A stretch of 64,000 nt of DNA from assembly GCF_000200735.1 (NCBI RefSeq), contig NC_014970.1, forward strand, positions 1,083,260-1,147,259. Reading direction: 5' to 3'. This document shows positions 31,749 to 43,009 of this stretch, in pieces (within the stretch, counting starts at the first letter, position 1; each line of letters opens with the position of its first letter). A program made the position numbers and the translations under genes. This stretch comes from Mycoplasma haemofelis str. Langford 1 (GTDB taxonomy: Bacteria; Bacillota_I; Bacilli_A; Mycoplasmatales; Mycoplasmoidaceae). Below the pieces are notes generated by a model. It had not been told where the DNA came from. It saw only the letters and a list, made by a program, of their open reading frames with translations, and made no database searches.

Positions 31749-32562
31749 TCTTAGGTTTTGAAAAGGCTTTAGGAAGAGTCTTTACTAGGAGATATATTAG
31801 GAATATTACAGTAGCTACAAATAGGGTGAAGAGAGAGGCTCTGGATTTGGCAATATTTGAATTATTATCCACAGTAACGAAGTTATTCAAAAGCTCTCCC
31901 ACCATCTTAGAGCTACTTTCATTATTCATAAATTCCGATACTGTTATGGCCGTGAAAGACGGTATGAATACTAGGAAGAAGGCAGCTACTAAGGCTTCTC
32001 TAGTATAGGGAAGAATTACCTTTAAAAAAGTTTCAAATTGCGAAGAACCTAAGTCTTGAGCTGCATTTATTAAGTTCTTGGGAATATTATTAACTACGTT
32101 ATAGAATGACAGGATAGCTATTGGTAGATTCACATATATTAAGCCTATGATGGTGTAGATAATCCCATAGGTACTATTAGGACTTCCATTCAGCAAATCA
32201 AAGAAGCTTCTTAGACCCAACAGCTTCACAAAGAAGCTGCTCCACAGAGGGGAGGATATGAAGATCATCAGGAAGGCCTTAGTCTTCTCTGAATCTATGG
32301 AAGCTACGAAATAAGAGAAGGGATATCCTAATAGGAAGGTGAATATTACTGTGACTATAGCTATGAAGAGACTTCTAAATATGGATAAAGTCGTTCCCCT
32401 ATTTATGAATTCACTATTCTGAATGAAGGTATGCTCTCTAGTATCAAAGGCAAAGTATATGATTACTAATAAGGGTAGGAATATGAATAGGAAGGAGAAG
32501 ATGTGGAAGATTCCTAACCCTCCACTTACCCTTTTTAAATTCTCAGGCCACGAATTAAACAC
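31741..32562 (-). CDS. potB: Spermidine/putrescine ABC transporter, permease PotB
   Basis: Six-helix permease of 273 residues. The EAA loop NAAQDLGSSQFETFLKVILP is clear and lies between the fourth and fifth helices. The N-terminal helix is HIFSFLFIFLPLLVIIYFAF. The GTG start (32560-32562) overlaps the potA stop by 8 bases, and the end overlaps potC by 8. Together with PotC it forms the channel for polyamine import. Confidence 0.93.
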   Translation of the reverse strand: MFNSWPENLKRVSGGLGIFHIFSFLFIFLPLLVIIYFAFDTREHTFIQNSEFINRGTTLSIFRSLFIAIVTVIFTFLLGYPFSYFVASIDSEKTKAFLMIFISSPLWSSFFVKLLGLRSFFDLLNGSPNSTYGIIYTIIGLIYVNLPIAILSFYNVVNNIPKNLINAAQDLGSSQFETFLKVILPYTREALVAAFFLVFIPSFTAITVSEFMNNESSSKMVGELLNNFVTVDNNSNIAKSRASLFTLFVATVIFLIYLLVKTLPKAFSKPKND

Positions 32563-33919
32563 CCGAGTCTAACTTCATGACGTGAACGTCCATAGCATCT
32601 CATATCAAGCCCACAGTTCTTCCAATAGATACCTCATTAATGGCTTCAACATAGATAATCTCATTTAGGAAACTGCATCTCAACTCCCACAACTGACCTT
32701 TATAAATAGCCTCCACCACTTGAACGCTTACTATCCCTTTAGAAGACTCAACTACATCATAATCCTCAGGTCTTATCATGACATAAACAGACTCGTTCTC
32801 CTCAAAGCCCTCCTTAACATCCGTGATGAATTCCTTATCCCCCACCAATACAACTCCAGGGCCTTTATAAATTCCTAAGAATATATTTGCCTTCCCCATG
32901 AAGGAAGCCACCCATCTATTTGCGGGAGAATCATAAAGCTCTGATGGAGTCCCTATCTGTTCTATCTTACCCTTCTTCAGAACCACTATCTTGTCAGATA
33001 GCAATAGAGCCTCCTTCTGATTGTGGGTAATCAAAATAAAGGTAATTTTTAATTGCTTATGGAGTCTCTTAATTTCCAATTGCAACTTCTCCCTTACCTC
33101 CTCATCTAAAGCGGAAAGGGGCTCATCCAAAAGCAAAATCTTGGGCTTAGTAATAATGGCTCTTGCCAAAGCCACTCTCTGCTGTTGTCCACCCGAGAGA
33201 GAAGAGTGCTTGCAGTTCTCCTTCCCCTCTAATCCAACTAAAGATATGATGTCCTTAACTCTCTCCCTAATTTCCTCTTCATTAAAAGGCCTTCTAGAGT
33301 ACTTATTAACAAGCTTATTATGAGCCAAAATGGGATAGTATTCCCAATATGACTTTCAGTAATCCAGATCATTTATACGATCGACATAACTCTTAAAATG
33401 CCGAAACTGAACTCGATATCAAAAGGACTGCCTATTCATACGCCTGAGTTTGCTCTTAATAAGTAGAGCCTTCTTGGAGAGAGCATCGATGCGAGAATTA
33501 ATCTTCTTGATCTTTCCATTAGATTTCTCAATAGCTACATTATGAAGAGTCTTAATCTTCATCAATGACTCACGACTGACATTCTCCTTTTCAGTCCACA
33601 TCTTACGAAGTCCAAAGGCAATATTCTCAAATACATTCATGTGGGGAAAAAGGGCATAATCTTGGAATACTGTGGCTGTAGGTCTTTGATTGGGAGGGAT
33701 ATCTTTGATATCTATTCCATTTAGAAATATCTTTCCAGTATCAGGCTTAATGAAGCCTGATATTAAATTAAGTATGGTGGACTTACCGGAACCGGAAGAT
33801 CCTAATATTGAGACGAAGGAACCTTCCTCTATATCAAGATTAAAGTTTGAGAGAACCCTGTTATTACGGTCGTAAGATTTGACTATAGATTTAAGGGAAA
33901 TAAAGGGCTTATTGGACAA
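32555..33919 (-). CDS. potA: Spermidine/putrescine ABC transporter, ATPase PotA, with long insert
   Basis: The ATPase of polyamine uptake. GSSGSGKSTILN (Walker A) and the Q-loop TVFQDYALFPHM are at the N-terminus. The signature LSGGQQQRVALARA, Walker B ILLLDEPLSALD and ITHNQ follow, then a TOBE-type regulatory domain. TGA-Trp codons join pieces into 454 residues, compared with about 370 normally. About 110 extra residues, basic and coiled-coil-like, separate the Q-loop helices from the signature; a similar long insert is known in other mycoplasma PotA proteins. The start is TTG 33917-33919, just after the TAA of the upstream gene. Confidence 0.93.
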
Positions 33920-34963
33920 TTAAAGATCGGAGAACTTATTCAATTCCTGTTGGGCTAATCTTTGATTCTCCTGAATTATCTTCATTGAATCATCTGACTT
34001 CCATTTGTACTGCTTTATAGTTGATATCCTCTCATTGTGCTTCTTAAGTTGGGCATACTTAACAGACGTCTTTTCATGGTAGTCATTTAATTTCTCAATA
34101 ATAGAATCAAGATATCTAATCAATTCCTTAGTTAGAGATTTGTAAAGGAGAGTTTGGTGGTTTAGCAAGTAGGATATTCTGTCCTGTATCTGATAAGCCG
34201 ACTTAAAGTCATCTTCTGCATGATTCTCCTGAATTCGAGCGACTATGGCATACAGCTTCATATGTTTTTCCTCCAGAAGAAAAATCTCTTCTTCAGAGGC
34301 CAAAGGAGCCTTCGCGTAATCAAATAAAGCATCATCTAATGCATCCTTACCAACTGTTCTGAAAGAGAATCTAGCTCTAATTCTTGCCTCTTCTCTAGAC
34401 TTGGCAATAATCTCATCAACTACATCCTTGTTGGAATATGCGTCTTCAGCGACGAAATCACAACTAGCTTCACTAAAGATCCCCCTGTAGATCTTATCTA
34501 TAGGATAAGAAGATAGATACTTCTGAACCTCTTCCAGATCAGGTAAAGGTATTGGAGCTCTTTCCTTAGGAGGTTCTTTTGGTTTAGGTGGTTTAGGTGG
34601 TTTTACCTCCTTAACTTCAGGTTCCTTAGCGGGAGCTACTTCTTCTACAGGAGGTGGTAAAGTAGGGGCAGAGATCATCTCTGCAGCCCTCAGTAGTAAC
34701 TGATCCTCTATATCTCTTCGATCAGTAATATTCAGGTATACTTCATCATCAAAATTTGGAATTACTAACTTCTTCGGCTTTTTCTTCTTCTTAACAGGTT
34801 GTTTTACTAACTTAAATTCACTTATTAAAGTCTCATCACTTCAGTCAGAAGCGAAAATCCTAGCATCCTCTCCGTTATGCTCTAGGAAAGGGTTATCATC
34901 AATCTTAGGTATATCAAGCTCCCGCTTCTCGGAAGCTATACTATCGGGTGGTATATTGCTCAT
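33920..34963 (-). CDS. Proline-rich/coiled-coil protein, unknown
   Basis: A 347-residue cytosolic-looking protein from ATG 34961-34963 (one TGA-Trp). Residues about 1-90 are acidic and then basic (PVKKKKKPKKLVIPN). Residues about 100-140 are a proline/lysine/glutamate linker with repeated KPPKPPKPKEPPKE. The rest is helical and ends in a long coiled coil around SYLLNHQTLLYKSLTKEL. No membrane helix or catalytic motif is seen. Proline-rich linkers with coiled coils are common in mycoplasma cytoskeletal and adhesion proteins, but this is only an analogy. It directly precedes potA (TAA then TTG). Confidence 0.7.
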
Positions 34964-34981
34964 CAAATACCTTTAATTTTA

Positions 34982-35761
34982 CTACTTTTTAGGCTCTTGG
35001 TGCCTTTCTATCTCTGCTTCTGGGGGTTCACTTTCATATCACACCTTCTTAGATGCCTCCTTTCTAGCCTTTTTATCAAACTTTCCTAAATTTATATCTG
35101 GACAGTCCAGCATTGAAAAGTCATCCTCATATTCTCCATATAAATCCCTATTGAATACCTCATAAGCCCTGTTTAAAGCTGAATACTTATTCTTAACTTC
35201 AATTTCTATTCTCCTTATATAGGCTTGACATTCTTCCGGATGATTCAAAGCATGAGACTCTCAGAACATACATCTTCCTTGGGGTCCAAACGGCTCTGAA
35301 TTCAAGAAGAATAAGCTGTCTTGGATAGTAAACATAGTCTTCTTATAGGGAGTAAAGGTTCAGAACATCTTTTCATATTCATAGGAAAAGGGGGATATGA
35401 AGTAATCGAATCGAGGGAAATGCGTATACTTCTCAATGCTCTTCAAGAAGGATAAGTCCTTTAGGTACTTATCCCTAATTGGTTGACTGTCAAAATTCTC
35501 TTCATGGCTAAAAACCATAGCCCTATCCCTTCTAAGGGAAGTTAAGAATTCAAAAACGTGAACAACAAAGGGGGACAGAAATCAATTGAAGTGAGATGGG
35601 GGGGCTGTTCTAACGTAGAATAGGTTGGAGAAATTATCGAATAGAGATTTATCATAAACTTCCTCAAGAGTGGGAGGCACAAAAACCTCCTCTTCCTCCA
35701 CAACAGGCTCCTCCTGTTCTTCTAACGACTCCTCTTGAACTATCTCTTGCTCGTCCTCCAT
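34982..35761 (-). CDS. Unknown protein with acidic N-terminus
   Basis: A 259-residue frame with several TGA-Trp codons (NFNWFLSP, EKMFWTF, MFWESH). Residues 1-27 are almost entirely Glu/Asp (MEDEQEIVQEESLEEQEEP). The middle is aromatic-rich (FPRFDYFISPFSYEYE). Around residue 170-220 an IRRIEIEVKNKYSALNRAYE helix precedes a charged tail. The middle helix faintly recalls a J-domain-like segment, but no HPD is present, so I do not call it one. It sits 3 bases after the next upstream gene. Function unknown. Confidence 0.65.
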
Positions 35762-35764
35762 AAA

Positions 35765-36916
35765 CTATTCTTCTCAGGAGAAGTAAGGAGGTTCAGAAAT
35801 CTCCTTCTTGAAATAGAAGTCCAAGGCTTCATCAATATATGCATTCATAATCTCTATCTCATCCTCTATATCCGGAATATTTATGGTTCCCTTATATGGA
35901 TCAAATAACTCTTCTAAATCTCTAAAAATAAAAACTCCACGCCCTAAGGGCATTGGAGAGACGTAGGAAGTATATAAGTCTATATGTTTGAAGGCACTTT
36001 CTTCCTGTTCATTGAAATTCTCAATCTCCCTTAGGTAATTTAAATTCTCTGGGAAGGAATCAAAAGGAGCTGTTGGATAGTTGTACTCTGGAACAGATAT
36101 GGAAAGAGCTCTTGACCTCCTGATGGCCTTCTCAATTCTGGATAGATAATCATTTTTATGGGTCTCCTCTATTCTCGATAACTTAGCCTTCTCTATCTCC
36201 TTAAAGAACTCTGGATCTTTAAATAGTTGCTCCAAATAATAGGGGTCTATCTTCTCATCAGAATCAAAGAAAGACTCTTCCTTAAAGGAAGTATCTGGCT
36301 TCCTTTCGCAAAAATCAAAAACATCCAGATTTAAATCGTCGAATTTTGAAAGCTCAGCATTCCCAGAACTCTTAAAGTTCCTCAAAGCAGGCATTCTTTC
36401 AAAGCTTTTAAATCCTTCGGAGATGGAAAAACTATCGAATACATTAATTGCCAAATCCCTATCCACCAAGTACTTCTTAACTTTCTCTATATAGAAATAA
36501 GAACGAACATTTATTTCCGTATGTCTAATGAAATGTAGCTTCCTTTGGGAGTAACGAACCAAGGATGACTCCTTTATAAAAGAACCTTCGAAATCTATTA
36601 TTAAAGCATCCAACTCCCCCAAGGAATCTGTAGAAATGTTGTAACAGTCTGGAATGGAAAGGGACTTGGGAGAAATGGAAAAACTACAATACTTATCTTT
36701 TGAATCTTGAGAGCAATCTACAAATACTTCCCCAGCTTTAAAAATCTTATGATTATTGAATACTCTATACGGGGGGAAGAATACTAATAGGGAATCGGTG
36801 AATCTGTATAGCTTAAAGTCAGAACTTAAAAAGTAGACTCCTTCTATATGATTAAAGGATTCAAAAAACGATAGATCCGACCTTAACTCCTTGTGAAAAA
36901 TTACAAGTTTACCCAT
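35765..36916 (-). CDS. Unknown 383-residue soluble protein
   Basis: The frame runs from ATG to TAG 35765-35767, with TGA-Trp three codons before the end. It shows no membrane helix, signal peptide or known motif. The N-terminal half looks beta-rich (GKLVIFHKELRSDLSFFES, LLVFFPPYRVF). The C-terminal half is acidic and helical (FKEIEKAKLSRIEETHKN, DIEDEIEIMNAYIDEAL). It lies 10 bases before gpmI in reading order of the operon. Composition resembles the two following unknown genes, so the three may make one assembly; this is inference. Confidence 0.65.
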
Positions 36917-36926
36917 CTAGGGAAAA

Positions 36927-38441
36927 CTAACTAACAAGAACTTTACCAGTCATTTCGACAGGCTGCTTCAATCCTAACAAGGAAAGAAGTGTTGGAGCAA
37001 TATCACCTAAAACTCCATCATTTCTAAGGGTAACTCCCTTCTTACATACTATGAAAGGTACCAAGTTTGTAGTGTGTGCAGTATGTGGAGACCCATCCGC
37101 AGTAATCATAACTTCAGCATTACCGTGATCCGCTATCACCACCAAAACTCCCCCAAGTTTTTGAACCTCCTCATAAATCTTCCCAATCTGAGTATCCACG
37201 CTCTCACAAGCCTTTATAGTAGCCTCTAAAGAACCAGTATGTCCAACCATATCCGGATTGGCAAAATTCAATATTACCACTTCAAAATTCTTCAATTCCG
37301 GCAATAGAGCTTCCGTAATCTTAGGAGCAGACATCTCCGGTTGTAAATCGTAAGTAGCTACCTTAGGAGACGGAATCAAAATCTTCTTCATCTTAGGGTA
37401 ATCCAAAGTCTTACCACCATCAAAGAAGTGAGTAACGTGTGGATACTTCTCAGTCTCAGCAATTCTCAATTGAGAAATACCGTTGTTGGATAGAAACTCT
37501 CCTAGAGTATTTTTGATATCAAAAGGAGGGAATAGAGTGTTCTGAAGATTTATCTTCTCGTAATCCATCAATGCAAATAGTGAAACATTATTAAGCTTCA
37601 CAGAAGGTTCGTAGTCATATAAACCCTTAGATCCAACTAACATATGGGAAATTTGTCTAGCTCTATCGGGTCTAAAATTTAGGAAAACAACTACATCATT
37701 ATCGCCTATCACTGAATCCAAGGAGGAAGAGCAGATAGCCGGTTCAATGAACTCATCTGTAACTCCAGACGCATAGGATTGCTCTATATAAACAAGAACA
37801 TCATCAAAGGTTCTAGACTTGTCAGAGCCAACTAAGTACTTAAATACCTTCTCCTCTCTATCCCAGTTCTTATCCCTGTCCATGGAATAATAACGACCGG
37901 ATACAACCCCTAACTTCCCATTAGTATCCTTAAGCTTCTGAACTATAGGAATAAAATCAGTTTTAGCTGCATTAGGAGACACATCTCTTCCATCTGTAAA
38001 TGCATGAAGAATATATGGTTGATTTCTCTTCGCGCAGATATCTGCGAAAGCTAAGAAGTGGTTCATATTGGAATGAACTCCCCCTTCTGAAATAAGAGAA
38101 AGGAAGTGAAGTTTGGAGCCCCTGCTTTTAACTAAATCAAAAAACTCTACTATAGCAGGCTGACTCTCAAGAGCTCCATCCTTAATACACTTATTTATTA
38201 GAGACAAACCGGTGTAAACTACTCTACCAGCCCCAAGATTTATATGACCAACCTCTGAATTTCCCATCTGACCAGCAGGTAAACCAACTGCCTCCTCAGA
38301 CGCTGAAAGTGTGGAATTAGGATATTCTTTGTAAAGAAAATCTAAGGTTGGGGTCTTAGCCAAAATTGGAGCGTTCCCTTTGGATTCTGAGGTTAAACCT
38401 CAACCATCCATTATGCAGAGAACTACAGGCCTTCCATTCAT
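36927..38441 (-). CDS. gpmI: 2,3-bisphosphoglycerate-independent phosphoglycerate mutase
   Basis: Interconverts 3- and 2-phosphoglycerate in glycolysis using Mn2+ and a phospho-serine intermediate. The 504 residues start MNGRPVVLCIMDGWGL (metal Asp). The nucleophile Ser is in QMGNSEVGHINLGAG. The metal-binding stretches FANPDMVGHTGS and VIADHGNAEVM follow. Trp codons near the start are TGA. ATG 38439-38441 is chosen because it restores the DGWG motif. It follows tpiA by 5 bases. Confidence 0.96.
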
Positions 38442-38446
38442 CTAAA

Positions 38447-39154
38447 TTATTCTAAAGTTGCCATTTTTCAAAGATCATCAACCTTCAAGGAAGCCCCACC
38501 AACCAAAACTCCATCTATATTCTTCTTCTCTAGGTACCCTTTATAGTTAGACAAATTAACAGAACCACCATACAATAACTTCATAGAGTCAGCTACCTTC
38601 CTTCCATACTTATCAGCTATTAAATCTCTTATCTTAAGAAGAGTAGAATCAGCCCCACTAGGATCCATAGCTTGCCCAGTCCCTATTGAAGAAATAGGTT
38701 CATAAGCAATTATCACCTTACTTATCTCCTCCTCGGTCATGAAGAATAGCTCTTCAGATATTTCCTTCTCGGGATCCTCCCCGCAGCAATAGATAATCTC
38801 CAATCCATTTCTCAAAGCAGACTTTATCTTGTTAGAGATAACAAAGGAATTCTGACTTAGCTGTCTACATTCAGAATGTCCAATCAATGTCGCAGGAACA
38901 TTAAGAGAAGCAAGTTGAGCCGCAGAAACAGAGGACGTAAAAGCACCAAAATCAACAGGATGAAGGTCTTGAGCTAACACTTTAATCTTGGATCCAATTG
39001 ACTCAGAAGCACTCTTCAGATATATGTAAGGAATAGCTAACCCAAGATGTACCTTAGGAGTCTCGCCTAAGAACTTCATTCTTAGATTCTCAATATAATC
39101 CTGAAAATCCTTGTACAGGAAGTTCATCTTCAGGTTTCCAAATACTATCTTCAT
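38447..39154 (-). CDS. tpiA: Triosephosphate isomerase
   Basis: Interconverts glyceraldehyde 3-phosphate and dihydroxyacetone phosphate; with GlpK and glycerol-3-phosphate oxidation it links glycerol to glycolysis. The 235 residues keep Lys in GNLKMN, His in GHSECRQ, Glu in AYEPISSIGTGQ and the phosphate loop LYGGSVNLSN. One TGA near the C-terminus is Trp. The conserved GNWKMN tryptophan is Leu here. The gene is in a run with gpmI. Confidence 0.96.
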
Positions 39155-39163
39155 GATAATTCT

Positions 39164-40033
39164 CTATGTGTAGAAAGACTTCTCAAATATGGTACAGATC
39201 AGCTTCTTAAAGAAGATGTATATCACACATCCTAGAAGACATACTATCCCGAAGCAAATTATTTTTTGCTTTCTATTAGACTCGTTGATTCTATAGGCAC
39301 ACAGAGTTTTATCCGCTATTTTATCTGTGGAATAAAGCCGCTCCATAGCACAAATAATATTCTTAGTTCGAACTGAAGCAATCCCATACATTAGGAACCA
39401 TACAGGTATAGAGAATAGCGGACCAAAGACTGCAGCTCTAGTTGTATCTTCGAAAAAGCATTTCCACGTAAGTGGAGATGAACTCAAGCCTGAATATGCC
39501 TGAAACAATTTGGGACCTGTGTGACCTGCTGCTGCCATAATTCCCACACTTATGCAAGTGTAAACAGCTGTTATGACACAGAGTGCCACAATGGTCATGG
39601 TGATGTAATACTGTGAGCATCTTCTGCAGTGTTGCAAGATATAAAACTCCTGAATTACATCCAAAGACTCACTTGGAAGCTTCTCAAAGAAGAATTTACT
39701 TTGGGTTGAGAAGTACTTATTTTGCCTCGATATAGAAAGAATCTTAGAGATTATCCCTAGAATAGCTCCAACCGAAAAGGGAATAACTGTAATGGATGCC
39801 TCTCTGTGGCTCTTATCGCTAAATTTAAGTGTTTGTGTACCGTATAAAGCTGCAATTACACCTATAAACAGGAGTAAGAATAAAAGTCAAAACTTGACCA
39901 TGCTGAGTTGCCTCCGCATGGACTTATGGCACCTGTTATAGCAACTGGCAAGACTCGAATCATCCTCTAATTCCTCTTCACTAAACTCCTCCTCTTGGGA
40001 GGCTAGCTCCTCAATGGTCTGATTGTCCTCCAT
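39164..40033 (-). CDS. Unknown multi-pass membrane protein with acidic N-terminus
   Basis: A 289-residue protein (one TGA-Trp). Residues 1-28 are strongly acidic (MEDNQTIEELASQEEEFSEE), followed by a cysteine-containing loop. About five hydrophobic segments follow: FWLLFLLLFIGVIAALYG, ITVIPFSVGAILGIIS, ITMTIVALCVITAVYTC, AVFGPLFSIPVWFLMYGIA, and IICFGIVCLLGCVIYIFF near the end. No transporter motif is recognised. The ATG overlaps the stop of the coiled-coil gene (TAATG). Confidence 0.75.
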
Positions 40034-40806
40034 TATTTTTTATAGACAAAGAGATTCTTACTGATTCCTATAGAGATACCATCAGAAAGACAATTATTGG
40101 CGAATGTATCGTACTTATCGACTATCTTGGTTTCTAATCTGGAAATCTCTAGGTGTTTTTTCATTTCCTCAAAGGATCTTTCCCTCTCTCGAACCATAGA
40201 TTTCAACTCATCTAAACTATTGAATCTCTTCCTACACTCTTCCACTAATTCGGGAGTTCTCTTATTCCTGAAGGAACTCATTATCTCATTCAACTGCTCA
40301 GCAAAGCATCGAATCTCAATTATCTCATAGGAAAAAGAGGAATCTAAGATCCTCTGTACCTCCATCAAATTCAAAGCCTCTACATTTAAAGTAGAAAGCT
40401 CAGATACAATGGCGTTACCCCTTTCATACTTATCCCTAAAGTCCTTGTATTCTAAAGTACTTAAATTATCTTTAATAGGGGGAAGCACAGAGTACAAGGA
40501 GCAGTACTTATCAAGCTTTTCCTGCTGCTTAAGTAACTCGATATCTATTCTTAGTGCCTCCAGCTTAAGTTCATTTATTCGATAAAGAACCTTATCCAGA
40601 GACTGCTTTATTTCATCGGAAAGCTCTCTGTAGGCATTTATAAACTGAGACTCTTCATTCTTAACATCATCCAAAGCCCTTTGAAGATCGGGATTTGGAT
40701 TTAAACTACTTACAGTTCCAATTAACTTTATAACCCTCTCCTTTATAGGAATATTCCTATCTCGGAACCAATCTAACTTCTCTAGCCTCTCAAAAATACC
40801 GGACAT
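40033..40806 (-). CDS. Unknown coiled-coil protein
   Basis: A 257-residue, almost all-helical protein with heptad-rich stretches (SLDKVLYRINELKLEALRI, RSFEEMKKHLEISRLETKI). It has no membrane helix or enzyme motif. It overlaps lepA upstream and the membrane-protein gene downstream by one base each, so the three are translated as a coupled set. A structural role at the membrane together with the next gene is possible but not shown. Confidence 0.7.
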   Translation of the reverse strand: MSGIFERLEKLDWFRDRNIPIKERVIKLIGTVSSLNPNPDLQRALDDVKNEESQFINAYRELSDEIKQSLDKVLYRINELKLEALRIDIELLKQQEKLDKYCSLYSVLPPIKDNLSTLEYKDFRDKYERGNAIVSELSTLNVEALNLMEVQRILDSSFSYEIIEIRCFAEQLNEIMSSFRNKRTPELVEECRKRFNSLDELKSMVRERERSFEEMKKHLEISRLETKIVDKYDTFANNCLSDGISIGISKNLFVYKK

Positions 40807-42578
40807 TAATTTCTAAGGATTTTTTCAAAAATATCGGGAGGAAGAGTAACCTTTCCGATTTGCTTCATCTTTTTCTTTCCCTCCTTCTGCCTCTCCCAAA
40901 GTTTCTTCTTTCTAGTTATATCCCCCCCATAGCACTTGGCAGTAACATGCTTACGAAGAGCCTTGATATTCTCTCTAGATATAACTTTATTATTTATAGC
41001 AGCTTGAATGGAAATCTCGAATAAGTGGGGGGATATACACTCCTTAAGTTTCTCAACTAAGTTCTTACCCTTTCTGTAAGCTTGACTACTGTCAGTAATA
41101 AAGGAGAATAGAGGGGCAATAACTCCATTAAGGAGGATGTCTACTTTAACCAACTTACTCTCACGATAATCCAGCAATTCATAGTCCATGGAACCATATC
41201 CATGAGTCAAGGTCTTAATAGCATCATAGAAATCCTGAATTATCTCACTTAAAGGAATCTCATACTTCAACACAGCCTGATCTTCACTCAGGTAATTAAG
41301 ATCCACATATTGAGCTCTGTACTTCTCCATTAGCTCAATAATCTTACCTATAAATTCCTTAGATACACTTATAGAAGCCAAGACATAAGGCTCCTTTATT
41401 GCCTTTATCTTGGATAAATCTGGAAGATCTGAAGGTGAAGTTAAAAATATAGAATCCCCACTGGTTAAGACAACCTCATACTTAACAGTGGGATTCGTAA
41501 CTATTACAGATATGGAATGCTCTCTAAATAGCCTCTCCTTTATTATCTCTAAATGCAATAATCCTAGGAACCCACACCTACATCCAAATCCTAAAGCTGC
41601 TGAAGGCTCATATTGATACACAAAGGAACCATCAGATAGGGATATCTTCTCTATAGCCTGCTTAAATAGATTCTGTTTCTCGGATTCCAAAGCAAAAAAG
41701 GAAGAATATACCATGGGTAAAACCTCAGAGTAACCAGGACAAGGTTGATCGCACGGAAAATCAACTAGGGTGATGGTATCTCCTACCCTGATCTCCTTTA
41801 AGTTCTTAATATTGGCATTAACTCATCCAACTTCTCCCGAAGATAACTCATCAACATTCTCCATCTTAGGAGTCTTAATTCCTAATTCAATAACATCAGA
41901 TACCTTTCCAGTCTGAATGAACTTAATCTTAGATCCTTTTTTTAAAGAACCACCAAAGACCCTAATAAAGACAATAGCCCCTTTGAAGGGATCATAATAG
42001 GAATCAAATATCAAGGCCTTTAAAGGCTCATTAAGAAGGTTTGGAGAATCAGGAACCTTCCTAGATACCACCTCCAGAAGCTTATCTACTCCTAATCCCG
42101 TCTTGGCGGAGATGTGAACAGCCTCTTCGGGATCTAAACCTAATTTATTCCTGATTTGAGTCTTAACATCATCCAGATTTATAGAAGGTATATCTATCTT
42201 ATTAATAGCTACTACTATCTCCAGATTGGCCTTCTTAGCTAGAAAATAATTGGATACTGTCTGAGCTTGTACACCTTTAGTAGCATCTATCACTAAGATA
42301 GCTCCCTCGCATGCTGAAAGGCTTCTGGAGACTTCATAACTGAAGTCAGCGTGCCCCGGAGTATCTATAAGATTCAGCTGTATATCCTTGTATTGAAGTC
42401 TAACGGCATTTAACTTAATAGTAATTCCACGCTCTCTTTCCAAATCCATGGAGTCCAAAATCTGTGGCCTCATCTCCCGCTCCGAGATGTTGGAAGTCAT
42501 CTCAATAATTCGATCCGAAAGAGTGGACTTACCATGATCAATATGGGCAATTATGCAAAAGTTCTTTATCGAGGACAT
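40806..42578 (-). CDS. lepA: Elongation factor 4 (LepA)
   Basis: Ribosome-bound GTPase that helps back-translocation or initiation under stress. Two pieces joined by a TGA (41823-41825) give 590 residues. G1 AHIDHGKST is at residues 11-19, followed by [20 protein letters not shown] and NKID. The LepA-specific C-terminal domain is seen in [27 protein letters not shown]. Stop-start overlaps link it to genes on both sides. Confidence 0.97.
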
Positions 42579-43009
42579 TACTCCTCGTCTAACGGTCTCA
42601 AGTTAAGCTTAGACATTTCTAGTCTTAAAGAGTTAGCTATATCTAGGCATTCATCTGGAACAAAAATAACAGATATTATCTTCCCCTTAATTCTCAGACC
42701 AATACCCCCAGATTCCTTAAGAATGGATTCCTGTAAAAGGGGTCTAAATTTAACCCAAATCTGGAGGTTGTTCCTTGTATTCTTAACTTTAACTAAGTTC
42801 TTAGTTCCTCCGGAACCTTCAATGAGTTTAGATATGGCTAATCCCGCGTTCTTTCTTGCTATCTCCTTAAACTCAACTTTAGCTACCTTTCTATCTAAAT
42901 AGAAGGCAACTATCTTTATGCTCCTGATACTATAGATAATCCTTAGCTTTATGGTTCTCAGCTTCCTCTTAATGGAACGCTTGATCCGTTTTATTAAACG
43001 AGAAATCAT
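42578..43009 (-). CDS. PTS EIIB-like domain protein without the phosphorylated cysteine
   Basis: A 143-residue protein. A very basic amphipathic N-terminus ([19 protein letters not shown]) precedes a domain with the fold pattern of glucose-family [35 protein letters not shown] and [19 protein letters not shown]. In active EIIB the loop reads D-C-x-TRLR; here the cysteine position is lost (VKNTRNNL). I recall M. genitalium MG129 as such a protein beside NAD kinase MG128, which matches the order here. It probably binds a ligand or partner rather than carrying phosphate. TAATG overlaps link it to nadK and lepA. Confidence 0.75.
   Translation of the reverse strand: MISRLIKRIKRSIKRKLRTIKLRIIYSIRSIKIVAFYLDRKVAKVEFKEIARKNAGLAISKLIEGSGGTKNLVKVKNTRNNLQIWVKFRPLLQESILKESGGIGLRIKGKIISVIFVPDECLDIANSLRLEMSKLNLRPLDEE

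Noticed and set aside
34982..35761. DnaJ-like J-domain in the acidic unknown protein
   Set aside because: A helix resembles part of a J-domain, but the obligatory HPD motif is absent.
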